The notes beneath the pieces are model-generated. The model was given only the letters and a program-made list of their open reading frames with translations. It was not told the origin of the DNA and ran no database searches. A DNA stretch of 64,000 bases, taken from Deinococcus peraridilitoris DSM 19664 (GTDB lineage Bacteria > Deinococcota > Deinococci > Deinococcales > Deinococcaceae). The DNA lies in contig NC_019793.1 in NCBI RefSeq assembly GCF_000317835.1, positions 2,856,501 to 2,920,500 on the forward strand, given 5' to 3'. This document shows, one piece after another, positions 38,251-46,227 of the stretch (position 1 is the stretch's first letter; each line of letters begins with the position of its first letter). The translations under genes and the position numbers were made by a program.

Positions 38251-39399
38251 TTACTTCTGAGCAAAGCGAGCGATGAAGCCACCGTCTGCCTTCGAGCCCA
38301 CCGCCCAGACCGACCCAAGCGGACTGACCGCGACGTCCCGGGTAGAGCAGGGACTACAATCAATTCTTCCGTTCCAGATGACGTTGCCGGTATCCGCGTC
38401 GAGTTTGATCAGCTTGGCCTGGTTGTCACGCGTGTATCCACCGACATACACATCCGAAGACATGTCGACATCCACGACAGACGCGGACTTGGTTTCGTAT
38501 TGGGTGGGTGAAGCACTGGCCACGTTCTTCGCCCACTGCCAGCTGCCCCCGGCAGTGTACTTGGTGAGCATGTCGTACTGGGGTTCCACATCGCTGTTCC
38601 TAAGCGTGTAGGAGCTGCCGTACGGTGAAACGGCCACGTCCGTGAAGAGTCCCCCGGGAAAACTCTTGGTGATGCGCCGCTGTCCGTCAGCACCAAATCC
38701 GATCAGCGTGACCGTTTGACTGGCGCTGTCACCACTGCAGACCACGTAAGGGTAAGCGGTGGTACCGAATTTGTTGACACCGAGGCTCGGGTTGCCGCAG
38801 TCCGCTTTACCCGACACCTGCTGCGTCCACACTTTCTGGTAGGCCGTCGTCCGTTTCGTGATCGAGACGGGATACTGTCCAGCCTGACCTGAAACCGTGT
38901 ACACGTTCCCCTGGAAATCAACGGCAAGGTCCATGAAATCATACACGCCTGCGCGCTCACTCCGGATTTTGTTGCCTGAGGTGTCAAATTGCAGCAGGTA
39001 ACTGTCGGGATAATTGAAGCCAATTGCCGAGACCGTGCCCTTGGCGTCTACGGCAAGTTTGCGAATTTCGATGTCGCCGTTGGCATGCTGCCAGAGACGC
39101 AGGCCGTCGGGGTCGAACTTGACGAGAACGCCGCAGTTCACGCTGCAGGCATTGCCGTTGATGTCCTTGAGGATTCTTCCGCTGGCGTACAGATTCCCTG
39201 CTCCGTCGGTCGCCGCAAAGCCGAGGGCGAGGTTCGGTATGGGCTTGTAGAGCTGGTAGCTGCTGCTTTGGACGTGCATGGTCGCGTTGCTGGCTTCAGT
39301 GCCAACGGGAATGGACGGTGATTGACGGCCACAAGCGGCGAGTCCCAGCGCGAGCGAAACAATCAGGGCAGAACGGGGGAAAGAACTTGATAATTGCAT
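38251..39399 (-). CDS. Beta-propeller (SBBP-like) lipoprotein, copy A
   Basis: 382 aa. Lipoprotein signal with LAAC at Cys23. The mature part is built from about seven repeats ending in Val-Ala-Val-Ser-Pro or similar (LAVDAKGTVSAIGFN, LAVDFQGNVYTVSG, VAVSPYGSSYTL, VAVSPLGSVWAVG), the pattern of SBBP/NHL-type beta-propellers. It is a paralogue of the gene at 41253 and divergent from it. SD GGAGG. It is presumably a surface binding or adhesion protein. Function unknown. Confidence 0.75.
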   Translation of the reverse strand: MQLSSSFPRSALIVSLALGLAACGRQSPSIPVGTEASNATMHVQSSSYQLYKPIPNLALGFAATDGAGNLYASGRILKDINGNACSVNCGVLVKFDPDGLRLWQHANGDIEIRKLAVDAKGTVSAIGFNYPDSYLLQFDTSGNKIRSERAGVYDFMDLAVDFQGNVYTVSGQAGQYPVSITKRTTAYQKVWTQQVSGKADCGNPSLGVNKFGTTAYPYVVCSGDSASQTVTLIGFGADGQRRITKSFPGGLFTDVAVSPYGSSYTLRNSDVEPQYDMLTKYTAGGSWQWAKNVASASPTQYETKSASVVDVDMSSDVYVGGYTRDNQAKLIKLDADTGNVIWNGRIDCSPCSTRDVAVSPLGSVWAVGSKADGGFIARFAQK

Positions 39400-39452
39400 G
39401 GAACCTCCAGATGAGGGATGCTGACTTTTGTCAGATCGTGTGAAATGGCGTG

Positions 39453-39476
39453 TTTGGTTGACTGTCAGGAAACGAA
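39453..39476 (+). repeat. Direct repeat, left copy
   Basis: TTTGGTTGACTGTCAGGAAACG and following bases match 40959-40980 in the same orientation at about 20 of 24 aligned positions, with a 2-nt gap. Together they enclose the IS4 remnant. Confidence 0.45.
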
Positions 39477-39659
39477 ACCTGCTTCCTTCCTCAGAACGAA
39501 GGTTGAACCTTTACACGTGCTTTACGCTGAGCTGCTTGTTCACCGGCGCTTGCGTTGGGCTGAACCTGCGCTTCCGAATCTTTTAAGAAACTGGTCAGGT
39601 CCAGTCCTGGGTGCCTTCTTCTCCGAGTGCTCCTGGAGCGGCAACAGGCTGGCTGAGGA

Positions 39660-40670
39660 GGGCCAGGGGTATAAAACTCGGGTAAGGTCCAGCGCGAAGC
39701 CATCGGAGAGCCATCGCCAGCAGTTCCCCGCCGTAACGCAGAACACTCACGACCCTGCGGCCATGCTTGTTTCCCCAAATGGGCTTCGTCGCATTCCTCC
39801 AGACACCCACCCGCAGACTTCAAGGCAGAGAAGGTGCATTCCACCAAGAAGCGGAGCGTGTAGATGTCTCTCGCTTGCCAGATCTCGAGGTCGGTGGCCA
39901 GCGCGAACAGTTCTCCATCCTGGCCTCGCGTTACCACGACCTGCATCACGTCGCCGTACACGTTGGCTTTCTCCAGCAGGCCCACCACCTCGCCCGGCTG
40001 CACATGGCTGTAGGCTTCGTCTACGCGCAGGTGATCCACTTTGGAATCGAGCCGGATGCGGATACAACGCCTGATCTTGCGTCTATGCAGGAACGAGAAC
40101 CGGTCCACCTCCAGAAATTTTCTGTCGGCCACCAGGACCTTCCGGAGGTGCTTGAGCAGTCTGCCACCAGGCTTTCGCGTGCAGTCGTGTTGCTGTTGCC
40201 GCTGCGTGGGAGCGCTCCTGACCGGGAACAACGTGAAGCCTTCGAGGACCAAGCAGCTTGAGGTCCGCTTCGCCGTGCTCCCAGTTGCGGGCAGGCGTCC
40301 TCATGGGCGTCTTGCGCAGAACAGCCCTCAAACCGCTTTGAGGGCTTGCGCGCGTCCGTTCTGCCCAAGAAGGCCCGGTCAATGGCCAGGACGAGCTTGC
40401 CGGGTGGCAGCAGGGGATCAGGAAGCACAAAAACGCTGCCCCATCCAGTTGCTCGTCTCGCAGACAGCGTTCCGCTCGGCGATTCTTCGCTTCGAAGGAA
40501 GCCACGCCGGGTAGGTGGGGAGCAAGACAAGCGTGTCGGGTGGATTGCGCCAGGATCAGGGGCACAGACGACATTGGTTACTCTTCTGAGGGTGTCGATG
40601 CGCAGAAAGGGCGAGTGGCGTTTGAGGAGTTCGGCCAGGCCAGTAGATCGAGCAGAGCGGTGTCTTGGGT
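39660..40670 (-). pseudogene. IS4-family transposase, frameshifted remnant
   Basis: Reading downstream on the minus strand, pieces of one transposase appear in different frames: LAELLKRHSPFLRIDTLRRV (about 40640), RCLRDEQLDGAAF, LLPPGKLVLAIDRAF, VLVADRKFLEVDRFSFLHRR, LRVDEAYS, VYGDVMQVVVTRGQDGELFA, YTLRFLVECTFSALKSAG and KHGRRVVSVLRYGGELLAMA. The YTLRFLVECTFSALK piece fits the IS4 signature Tyr-x2-Arg-x3-Glu-x6-Lys. At least three frameshifts make it inactive. IS ends could not be fixed. It sits between the two paralogous lipoprotein genes. Confidence 0.85.
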
Positions 40671-41252
40671 TGTCACAACCCCTTGATGCCGCTCTTTCAT
40701 GAGACCCACGGCCCTCAGCAACGATCAACGGGAAAACGGTGTCCAGAACAGCAGCCAGTTAAAGGTGTCCGTACTGAAGTCTGTGGCGCCACTGGAGGGT
40801 AAACGGTCGGTCTTTGCTCTTGAATCGCATTTGGGGCGTTCTTTGGTTGTCGATCTCAGCATTTTCTGTATATAGGATGATGGAAACTCTTTAGATCTGA
40901 GCACGCTCCAGTAGATGGAATCCATGTGGAGTACGACCCGGGGTAGTAGTACATAGGATTTGGTTGACAGTTACAGGAAAGGTTGTTGTTTCTCAGAAGG
41001 TGAAGGCTCGCCAGTATCCTATTGGCAGCTGACTAATTTTTGTAGGGTTCCGCTTCCGATCGAAGGAAGCAGATTTACCTGCTCTTATAGCGTTATTCAT
41101 AGGCTTTTCTGAGGACAATTTAAGCGGGGGAAAAATACTGCCCAAAGAAAAGGTGAGCGGAGGTACACCCCAGGCGCATGATGGAAACGTTTACATCGTC
41201 CACAGTACGAGTCGGCAGTCGTTCTTTCGCTCGCCTCACTCCCGGAGGTTTC
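40671..41252. other. AT-richer intergenic stretch upstream of propeller lipoprotein B
   Basis: About 580 bp with no supported gene. It contains the right direct repeat (40959-40980), a hairpin near 41050 (GCTTCC with GGAAGC) and AT-rich DNA from about 41010 to 41150, a plausible promoter zone. An 'ORF' of 66 codons on the minus strand near 40725-40925 shows no family resemblance. Confidence 0.4.
40959..40980 (+). repeat. Direct repeat, right copy
   Basis: TTTGGTTGACAGTTACAGG and following bases; partner of 39453-39476. Confidence 0.45.
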
Positions 41253-42449
41253 ATGCATCACGTCGCGCTCGCTCGGCCTGTCGTGCTCAGTACACTCGCC
41301 CTTTCACTTGCCGCCTGCGGACAGCAGACCGCTTCACCCGCGCAGTCCGCAGGGCCCGCACTTCTGCACGCACAAGCACTTCCGTACCTTGACTGGACGA
41401 AATCCGGTCTCGGTTCCTCATACATTCATGCAGCGTCAGACGTCGCAGGGAATGTCATCGCAAGCGGAGCGTCATTGATCGCAAAACATGACAAGGACGG
41501 TCAGCTCCTGTGGAGTAAGGCATTTACCAACCAGTATGGAGCGAGCTTCTCTCGTCTTACCACCGACAGCGCGAGCAATGTCTATGCCGTCGGTGCTTAC
41601 GGTGCTCAGGACATCTGCTGCCCCACGCCAGACAACATCAGCTTCCTGGTCAAGTATGACCCGAACGGCACCCTCCTCTGGATAAAAAAGGCTGACAGCA
41701 GCAATCCCTATCTCTATCTCGATGCTGCCGTGGACAATCAGCGCAACGTCTACACGGTCGGTTACGCAGACCAGGGCATGCGAATTGCGAAGTACAGCCC
41801 GGCGGGTCAGCTGGTGTGGCTGCGCCTCCTCAGTACCTATGGTGAGGGCTCGTTTTTCCCCTCTGGCTGCAGTTTGCCGAAGATTGCCGTAACGGGTGGA
41901 GGGAACGTTTTCATGGCGTGCACCGAGGGTACGAATAGGCAGATCTCGCTCACCAAATTGGACGTGAATGGTTGGCGGGTCTTCACCAAGACCTTCGGGA
42001 CGACCGGAGGGGCAGTCAACACCGTGGTGCGATTGGTGACGTCCGCTGATGACAGCGTACACGTGTTGCGGGAAACGTCCCTGGGAGCCGGGAACGTCCA
42101 AACAACGTTTGGATTGACGAAATATGACGCCGTCGGAAACTGGAAATGGTATCAACAGCTCGCCGGAAACGACACCCGAGTGCAGGACGTGGCAGTCAGC
42201 CCGTCGGGAAGTGTGCTGGTCACTGGCTATACCTATGTACCATTCGGCTCGAACGTCAATGGAAGCAACATCGGCGATGTTGATTATTTCTTGGGTCAAT
42301 ACGACATCAATGGCAAGAAAATTATTGTAAAGCAGTACGGCGCAGCGGGAAAGAACTCTTTTGGAAACGGTATAGCGCTCAGCCCGCTTGGGAAAGTGTT
42401 CGTAGTGGGTAGGCAGGACCGGGCCATTATTTCGCGGTTCACGCCGTAA
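41253..42449 (+). CDS. Beta-propeller (SBBP-like) lipoprotein, copy B
   Basis: 398 aa from an ATG with a CGGAGG SD; an earlier ATG at 41178 is less likely. Lipobox LAAC. Repeats such as LTTDSASNVYAVGAYG, AAVDNQRNVYTVGYAD, VAVSPSGSVLVTGYTY and IALSPLGKVFVVGRQD form a propeller related to that at 38251-39399, with shared end motifs (SPLG.V..VG and a final ARF/SRF). The pair is divergent and flanks the IS4 remnant. Function unknown; probably a surface-exposed binding scaffold. Confidence 0.75.
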   Translation: MHHVALARPVVLSTLALSLAACGQQTASPAQSAGPALLHAQALPYLDWTKSGLGSSYIHAASDVAGNVIASGASLIAKHDKDGQLLWSKAFTNQYGASFSRLTTDSASNVYAVGAYGAQDICCPTPDNISFLVKYDPNGTLLWIKKADSSNPYLYLDAAVDNQRNVYTVGYADQGMRIAKYSPAGQLVWLRLLSTYGEGSFFPSGCSLPKIAVTGGGNVFMACTEGTNRQISLTKLDVNGWRVFTKTFGTTGGAVNTVVRLVTSADDSVHVLRETSLGAGNVQTTFGLTKYDAVGNWKWYQQLAGNDTRVQDVAVSPSGSVLVTGYTYVPFGSNVNGSNIGDVDYFLGQYDINGKKIIVKQYGAAGKNSFGNGIALSPLGKVFVVGRQDRAIISRFTP

Positions 42450-42862
42450 AGAGAACCATGGTCAGCAGTTTGCTGAAAGGGCACAGGTTGGTGTGGTGGT
42501 ACTTGGTCACATGTTCCCCGACGTGCTTGCGCAATGTCAGCACATTGGGGAACCTGGCCAATTGCAAGTGCCCTGTATTTTTAACCAGCTGAATATTATG
42601 GGTAGAGGCGCCTGAGCTTGATGCGGGCGTGCTCAGTCCTGCACTGTCCCACTACCCACCCTCACCTTCCTCCGGTTGCGCGCACTCCCAGGCGGCCACC
42701 TGGCGTTCCAGGTCGTCCTCGCTGGCGATCGGCTGATCCAAACACTGCGTTGCAAGCGCAGCGAACTCGATTTCAGCGATGTTTAGTTGGCTGGCATGCT
42801 CTGGCGTGTAATGCGATGCTCAGGCACCTCGAATCCGCCCGTGAACAATCGTAGACACGCTC
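42450..42862. other. Intergenic region carrying IS630 debris
   Basis: Besides the transposase remnant (42596-42816), the part from 42450 to 42595 is open on the minus strand for about 50 codons (including HVTKYHHTNLCPFSK). I could not match it to a family. It may be further IS debris. Confidence 0.35.
42596..42816 (-). pseudogene. IS630-family transposase, C-terminal remnant
   Basis: The minus strand reads HYTPEHASQLNIAEIEFAAL, then ATQCLDQPIASEDDLERQVAAW, and after a frameshift near 42652 ends HARIKLRRLYP. This is the usual C-terminus of IS630 transposases (HYTPKHGSWLNMAEIE through RIKLKRLYP). An upstream in-frame stop and the frameshift show it is broken, and the N-terminal three quarters are missing. 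Confidence 0.85.
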
Positions 42863-43375
42863 TTACAGCTTTTGCGTCTCGATCAGTTCGGGTGTCACTT
42901 CGCGCGGGTGCGGGGGAGTGCACGAACCCTGGGCATTCATCCAGCCGAGCGAGTCGAGGTCCAGGCCGCACCTGGCAATGTAGGCGCGGGCGTAGGCTTC
43001 CGCAAAACCTTCCGAGGGCGCGCGGTAATAGGCGCCCCAGCGCTTTCCCTGGTCGGTGAAGCCGCCGTGTGACAGGCCCAGTTTGCGCAAATCCAGGCAG
43101 TGCCCGAGCTCATGGGCGACCAGGTTCACGCGCTGCCAGCGTGTCGCCTTCTCGAAAAATTCCTGGTCGAGCTGCACCACGCAGATGCTGCCGAGGGGCA
43201 CGGTGCAGCCCACCAGTTCGGCCGAGCAGAAGCCGAATTCACGCCGGTCTTTCAGGATGTACAGCACCCGGGTACCGAACATGAACGTGCCGTTCTCGCC
43301 GGGAGCGGGAGGCAGAAAGGCGCAGGACGACAGCAGCAGCGGCAAGGCCAGCATCCTGAGGGCAGGAACACGCAT
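42863..43375 (-). CDS. Lipoprotein with zinc metalloprotease motif
   Basis: 170 aa. Lipobox SSC at Cys18. HELGHCLDLRKLG has the zinc motif His88-Glu89-x2-His92 and a downstream Asp95; EGFAEAYARAY may give the third ligand Glu. Four further Cys suggest disulfides. It is probably a small exported peptidase or a peptidase-like binding protein. TACACT lies 6 nt before the ATG. No family with known substrate is recognised. Confidence 0.7.
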   Translation of the reverse strand: MRVPALRMLALPLLLSSCAFLPPAPGENGTFMFGTRVLYILKDRREFGFCSAELVGCTVPLGSICVVQLDQEFFEKATRWQRVNLVAHELGHCLDLRKLGLSHGGFTDQGKRWGAYYRAPSEGFAEAYARAYIARCGLDLDSLGWMNAQGSCTPPHPREVTPELIETQKL

Positions 43376-43381
43376 GTAGCC

Positions 43382-43387
43382 AGTGTA
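43382..43387 (-). promoter_or_regulatory. Leaderless -10 box of the metalloprotease lipoprotein gene
   Basis: TACACT on the minus strand, 6 nt before the ATG at 43375. Confidence 0.5.
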
Positions 43388-43403
43388 GCGGCGGGCGTAA
43401 GCG

Positions 43404-44099
43404 TCAAAGTCCTGCGAGTTCTTTGGCCTGTTCGATGACAGCGTCGAACATCAGTGGGGTCAGCCGGCCAGTCTGGGTGTTCTGCTGCGAGACGTGGTAG
43501 CTGCTGATCAGGGTCGTGCTGTCTGGCAGCGTGTGCACCGCGCCGTGCGCAAAGGGAAAATCCCGTGGCCGCAACCCCACGAAGCGCAGAAACGCCTCGT
43601 GCCCGATGCGCCCCAGCGCCAATGTAACCCGGCGCTCGGTGAGCAGGCGCAACTCTGCGGCGAACCAGGCCGAGCAGCGCGACAGCTCCTCTGGCAGGGG
43701 CTTGTTAGCAGGAGGTGCGCAGCGCACGGGCGCCGTGATGCGCACGCCGTGCAGCTGCAACCCGTCACCGCGCGCCTCGCTGTGCGGCTGGCTGGCGAGT
43801 CCGGCGCGGTGCAGCGCGGCGTACAGAAAGTCGCCGCTGCGGTCTCCGGTGAACATGCGGCCCGTTCGGTTGCCGCCGTGGGCACTGGGGGCGAGGCCCA
43901 CGATCACGATGCGGGCCAGTTCGTCCCCAAAGCCGGGCAACGGGCGACCCCAGTAGTCTTGATGCCGAAAGGACGCGCGTTTTTCGAGGGCCACCTGTTC
44001 GCGCCACGCGACCAGCCGGGGACACGCCACGCATTCGGTCACCGCGTGGTCGAGGTCGTGCAAAGTGCGGCAGGTGCCGGTTTCGGGCGGCAAGGTCAT
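43404..44099 (-). CDS. udgB: Uracil-DNA glycosylase, family 5 (UdgB)
   Basis: 231 aa. It excises uracil, and in this family hypoxanthine and others, from double-stranded DNA. The first motif GLAPSAHGGNRTGRMFTGD lacks the usual catalytic Asp/Asn of other UDG families, as is typical of UdgB. The second is HVSQQNTQTGRLT. Cys in TECVACPRL and in PVRCAPP can ligand the Fe-S cluster. It suits a repair-heavy organism. TATCCT lies 8 nt before the ATG. Confidence 0.92.
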   Translation of the reverse strand: MTLPPETGTCRTLHDLDHAVTECVACPRLVAWREQVALEKRASFRHQDYWGRPLPGFGDELARIVIVGLAPSAHGGNRTGRMFTGDRSGDFLYAALHRAGLASQPHSEARGDGLQLHGVRITAPVRCAPPANKPLPEELSRCSAWFAAELRLLTERRVTLALGRIGHEAFLRFVGLRPRDFPFAHGAVHTLPDSTTLISSYHVSQQNTQTGRLTPLMFDAVIEQAKELAGL

Positions 44100-44107
44100 G
44101 AGGCTTC

Positions 44108-44113
44108 AGGATA
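44108..44113 (-). promoter_or_regulatory. Leaderless -10 box of udgB
   Basis: TATCCT on the minus strand, 8 nt before the ATG at 44099. Confidence 0.55.
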
Positions 44114-44132
44114 GCGGAGGGGGCCGAGGAAA

Positions 44133-44160
44133 AGGCGCTCACCTCGCGAGGTGAGCGCCT
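44133..44160 (-). terminator. Intrinsic terminator after the secreted protein gene
   Basis: A perfect 28-bp palindrome (14-bp arms AGGCGCTCACCTCG), followed on the minus strand by TTTTCC. Confidence 0.8.
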
Positions 44161-44172
44161 GAATCCCGTGAA

Positions 44173-44922
44173 TCAGCGCAGCGCGACGTTGACGCTCTGG
44201 GTCTTGCCACCACAGGTTACGCTCACGGTGGTGCCTTGCGGCGCGGCCACCGTGCATCCGAGGTTGCGCAGCATGGTGACCGGCACGAAGAGCTGGCCGC
44301 CCGAGCTGTAGGGGGTGCTTTCCAATTGCAGCGAACCCGTTCCGAAGCGCGCGCTGCGGTTGTTGGCCGTCACCACCACGCTTTGCCCGAGGCGGGTGAA
44401 GGTGCCGACGGTGTCAGCGGCTTGTACGGACACCAGGGCGCTGAGGTCGCGGGCTGAGGCGAAGGCGACGCGTGGAGCGCCGGTCGTGGCGGGCGCGCTG
44501 GCCGCCGCTCCACCCTGGGCCTGCCCCTGGGCAGGTGCGGCGCCGGCAGGTGCGTCGACAATGGCGAGCACACTGTTGGCGTTGGCCTGGGCCAGCAGGA
44601 TGTAGGTGATGTCGTTGCCACTGCGCACGAGCAGGCTGGCGTTGCGGCTGCCGGTGCGGGTTTTCCAGTCCTCGATGACCCGGTCGCCGAACTTGGCCTT
44701 GACGCGTGGCTTGAGCGCGTCCACGGTGCCATTGGCGAATAGGCACACTGCCTGGGCAGAGATGCGCAGACCTTCCGGGCAGTTGATGACGCGCCCGCTC
44801 AGGGTGGAGTTGACTTCAACGGCCGCACCGGCGGCGGCACTGGTCGGGACTTGCGCGAAAGCAGAAGAGCAAACTGCCGCAAGGGCGAGCCCGCAGGCGA
44901 GACGAACAGACTTTGCCAACAT
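44173..44922 (-). CDS. Secreted protein with copper-amine-oxidase N-terminal-like domains
   Basis: 249 aa from the ATG at 44922, which is preceded by TAATAT and exactly 7 nt; an ATG at 44931 is the alternative. Signal peptide cut near SSAFAQ. The body has a region with GNDITYILLA, an Ala/Pro/Gly linker (about 120-150), and a C-terminal VPVTMLRNLGCTVA.. module typical of the 'stalk' or CuAO N1-like domain that is widespread in exported Gram-positive and Deinococcus proteins. Two Cys pairs are possible. No enzyme activity is predicted. Confidence 0.7.
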   Translation of the reverse strand: MLAKSVRLACGLALAAVCSSAFAQVPTSAAAGAAVEVNSTLSGRVINCPEGLRISAQAVCLFANGTVDALKPRVKAKFGDRVIEDWKTRTGSRNASLLVRSGNDITYILLAQANANSVLAIVDAPAGAAPAQGQAQGGAAASAPATTGAPRVAFASARDLSALVSVQAADTVGTFTRLGQSVVVTANNRSARFGTGSLQLESTPYSSGGQLFVPVTMLRNLGCTVAAPQGTTVSVTCGGKTQSVNVALR

Positions 44923-44929
44923 GACGCTC

Positions 44930-44935
44930 ATATTA
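44930..44935 (-). promoter_or_regulatory. Leaderless -10 box of the secreted protein gene
   Basis: TAATAT on the minus strand, 7 nt before the ATG at 44922. Confidence 0.5.
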
Positions 44936-45256
44936 CTCAGCTTGCATGAGGGTCGTCTCCGATTCCGCTGAGGTGTGGGTGGCCAGGCTTCAGAAGGGCG
45001 TCAGCTCCAGGGTAGGGGCGCCATACGCTCGAGGTAAGATAGGCCCGATCAGCGCGAGGCGAGACAAGGCGAGATGTCTACAGGAGAATATTGACAGCCC
45101 ATTTTGCTGCATGGTGTCCGGAAGCATGGTGCCCGGAAGCGGGGCAGCCTGCCCATTGGCAGTGCGAATTCGGGAACACGTCCGTGCCCTGGAATTCGGA
45201 GCCGAACACCGTATCCACCCTATGCTGGTGTCGGGGTGGGCCAGCACGAGGTCAAT
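44936..45256 (+). other. Leader region of the nucleotidyltransferase gene
   Basis: About 320 bp, no gene of normal size. It holds a 6-codon ORF MSTGEY (45074-45094) and, near the start codon, three overlapping hairpins: ACACC/GGTGT, CCACCC/GGGTGG and TGCTGG/CCAGCA (45223-45228 with 45241-45246). These could be alternatives, as in attenuation leaders. Confidence 0.35.
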
Positions 45257-46051
45257 ATGCTTCAACATGTTCTGCTGCACGATTTTCGCGCGGCCATTCT
45301 TCGGGAAACCCGAATTTCGGCGGCCCTGACCTACGGTTCGTGGACGCAGGGAGAAGCCGACGAATTCAGTGACATCGAGTTCTACCTGTTCTGCGAGCGA
45401 CCGCAGGATTTCGACCTCCCCGCGTTTCTTGGTACGGTTGCGCCGGTGAGCCTGCTGCTGCGCAACGAGTTCGGGACGGTCAACGTCCTGTTTGACAGGC
45501 TGGTGCGAGGTGAGTTCCACGTCGAGCCCACCAGCGCCATCGCTTTGGTCGCGTCCTGGCCCGAGCGCCGGATCGACCCCGACCGGATGCTGATCAAGGA
45601 TGTGCAGGGCGAGCTGCACCGCGCCCTCACCGAGCTGCGGGCCCGCGGGGAGGCTGCCCCTCACCGGGGTTCGGAACTTCAGCAGCTCTGGGACCGCTTT
45701 CTGAACTGGATGGTGTTCGGGTCGGGCGTGCTGCTGCGCGGCGAACGGGCCCGCGCGCACGAGCTGCTGTGGTTCGTACAGGACATCCTGGTGCGCCTGG
45801 CGCGTCTTCATGAGCACGCACTGCAGCACTGGCTGAGCGGGAAGCGCCAGCTGGAACGGGAAATCAGCTCTCAGGCGCTTAACCGCTACGCCGCGTGTAC
45901 GGGAGGCCTCGGCACCCTCGAACGGAGCTACGTTGAGGCATGGACGTGGGGACAGGAGCTGCTCAGCGTCCTGCAGCTCACCTATCCGGTGGAGCCCCAC
46001 GAAAGCGTGCTGCGGGCACTCGACGACCGCCTGCGGGCCTGGCGGCATTGA
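45257..46051 (+). CDS. Nucleotidyltransferase, lincosamide (Lnu)-like
   Basis: 264 aa from the ATG at 45257 with a GAGGT SD. The N-terminal nucleotidyltransferase core has YGSWTQGEADEFSDIEFYLF, with Gly27-Ser28 and acidic residues Asp39 and Glu41 for metal, as in Lnu(B)/Lnu(F) and ANT enzymes. A helical C-terminal domain follows (LLRGERARAHELLWFVQDIL). Family members adenylylate lincosamides or aminoglycosides, but environmental homologues are often uncharacterised. Resistance is inferred. An EF-G paralogue gene follows on the same strand. Confidence 0.75.
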   Translation: MLQHVLLHDFRAAILRETRISAALTYGSWTQGEADEFSDIEFYLFCERPQDFDLPAFLGTVAPVSLLLRNEFGTVNVLFDRLVRGEFHVEPTSAIALVASWPERRIDPDRMLIKDVQGELHRALTELRARGEAAPHRGSELQQLWDRFLNWMVFGSGVLLRGERARAHELLWFVQDILVRLARLHEHALQHWLSGKRQLEREISSQALNRYAACTGGLGTLERSYVEAWTWGQELLSVLQLTYPVEPHESVLRALDDRLRAWRH

Positions 46052-46106
46052 ATTCTGGGACAAACAGCTTCCCCGCTGCGCACAGATTCTGGAGCCTGAA
46101 GGGGAG

Positions 46107-46214
46107 ATGAAGGTGATCGCCGTCTGCCGGGCGGTGTACACTCGAACCAACCACAATCCTCAGTTGGCGCAGCAACTCCAAACCCGATACAGCGAACGCA
46201 TTGTTCTGGTGTAA
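46107..46214 (+). CDS. Possible 35-aa ORF upstream of the EF-G paralogue
   Basis: An ATG directly behind AAGGGGAG opens a frame beginning [20 protein letters not shown] and ending RIVLV, ending 13 bp before fusA2. The SD is too close (about 2 nt), so it may be a chance frame. No homology is recognised. Confidence 0.25.
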   Translation: MKVIAVCRAVYTRTNHNPQLAQQLQTRYSERIVLV

Positions 46215-46227
46215 AGCGAGGTGGCGT

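Noticed and set aside
42450..42595. About 50 open codons on the minus strand (HVTKYHHTNLCPFSK and neighbours)
   Set aside because: No start signal and no family recognised; probably IS debris adjoining the IS630 remnant.
37419..42862. Possible defence or toxin-antitoxin island
   Set aside because: Only the SUKH gene hints at this. No toxin, nuclease, ATPase or phage gene accompanies it, and the other genes are lipoproteins and dead transposases.
45150..45240. Segment with short similarity to a 5S rRNA (CGGAGCCGAACACCG and nearby)
   Set aside because: The similarity is limited to a few bases; the conserved 5S helices and loop order are absent.
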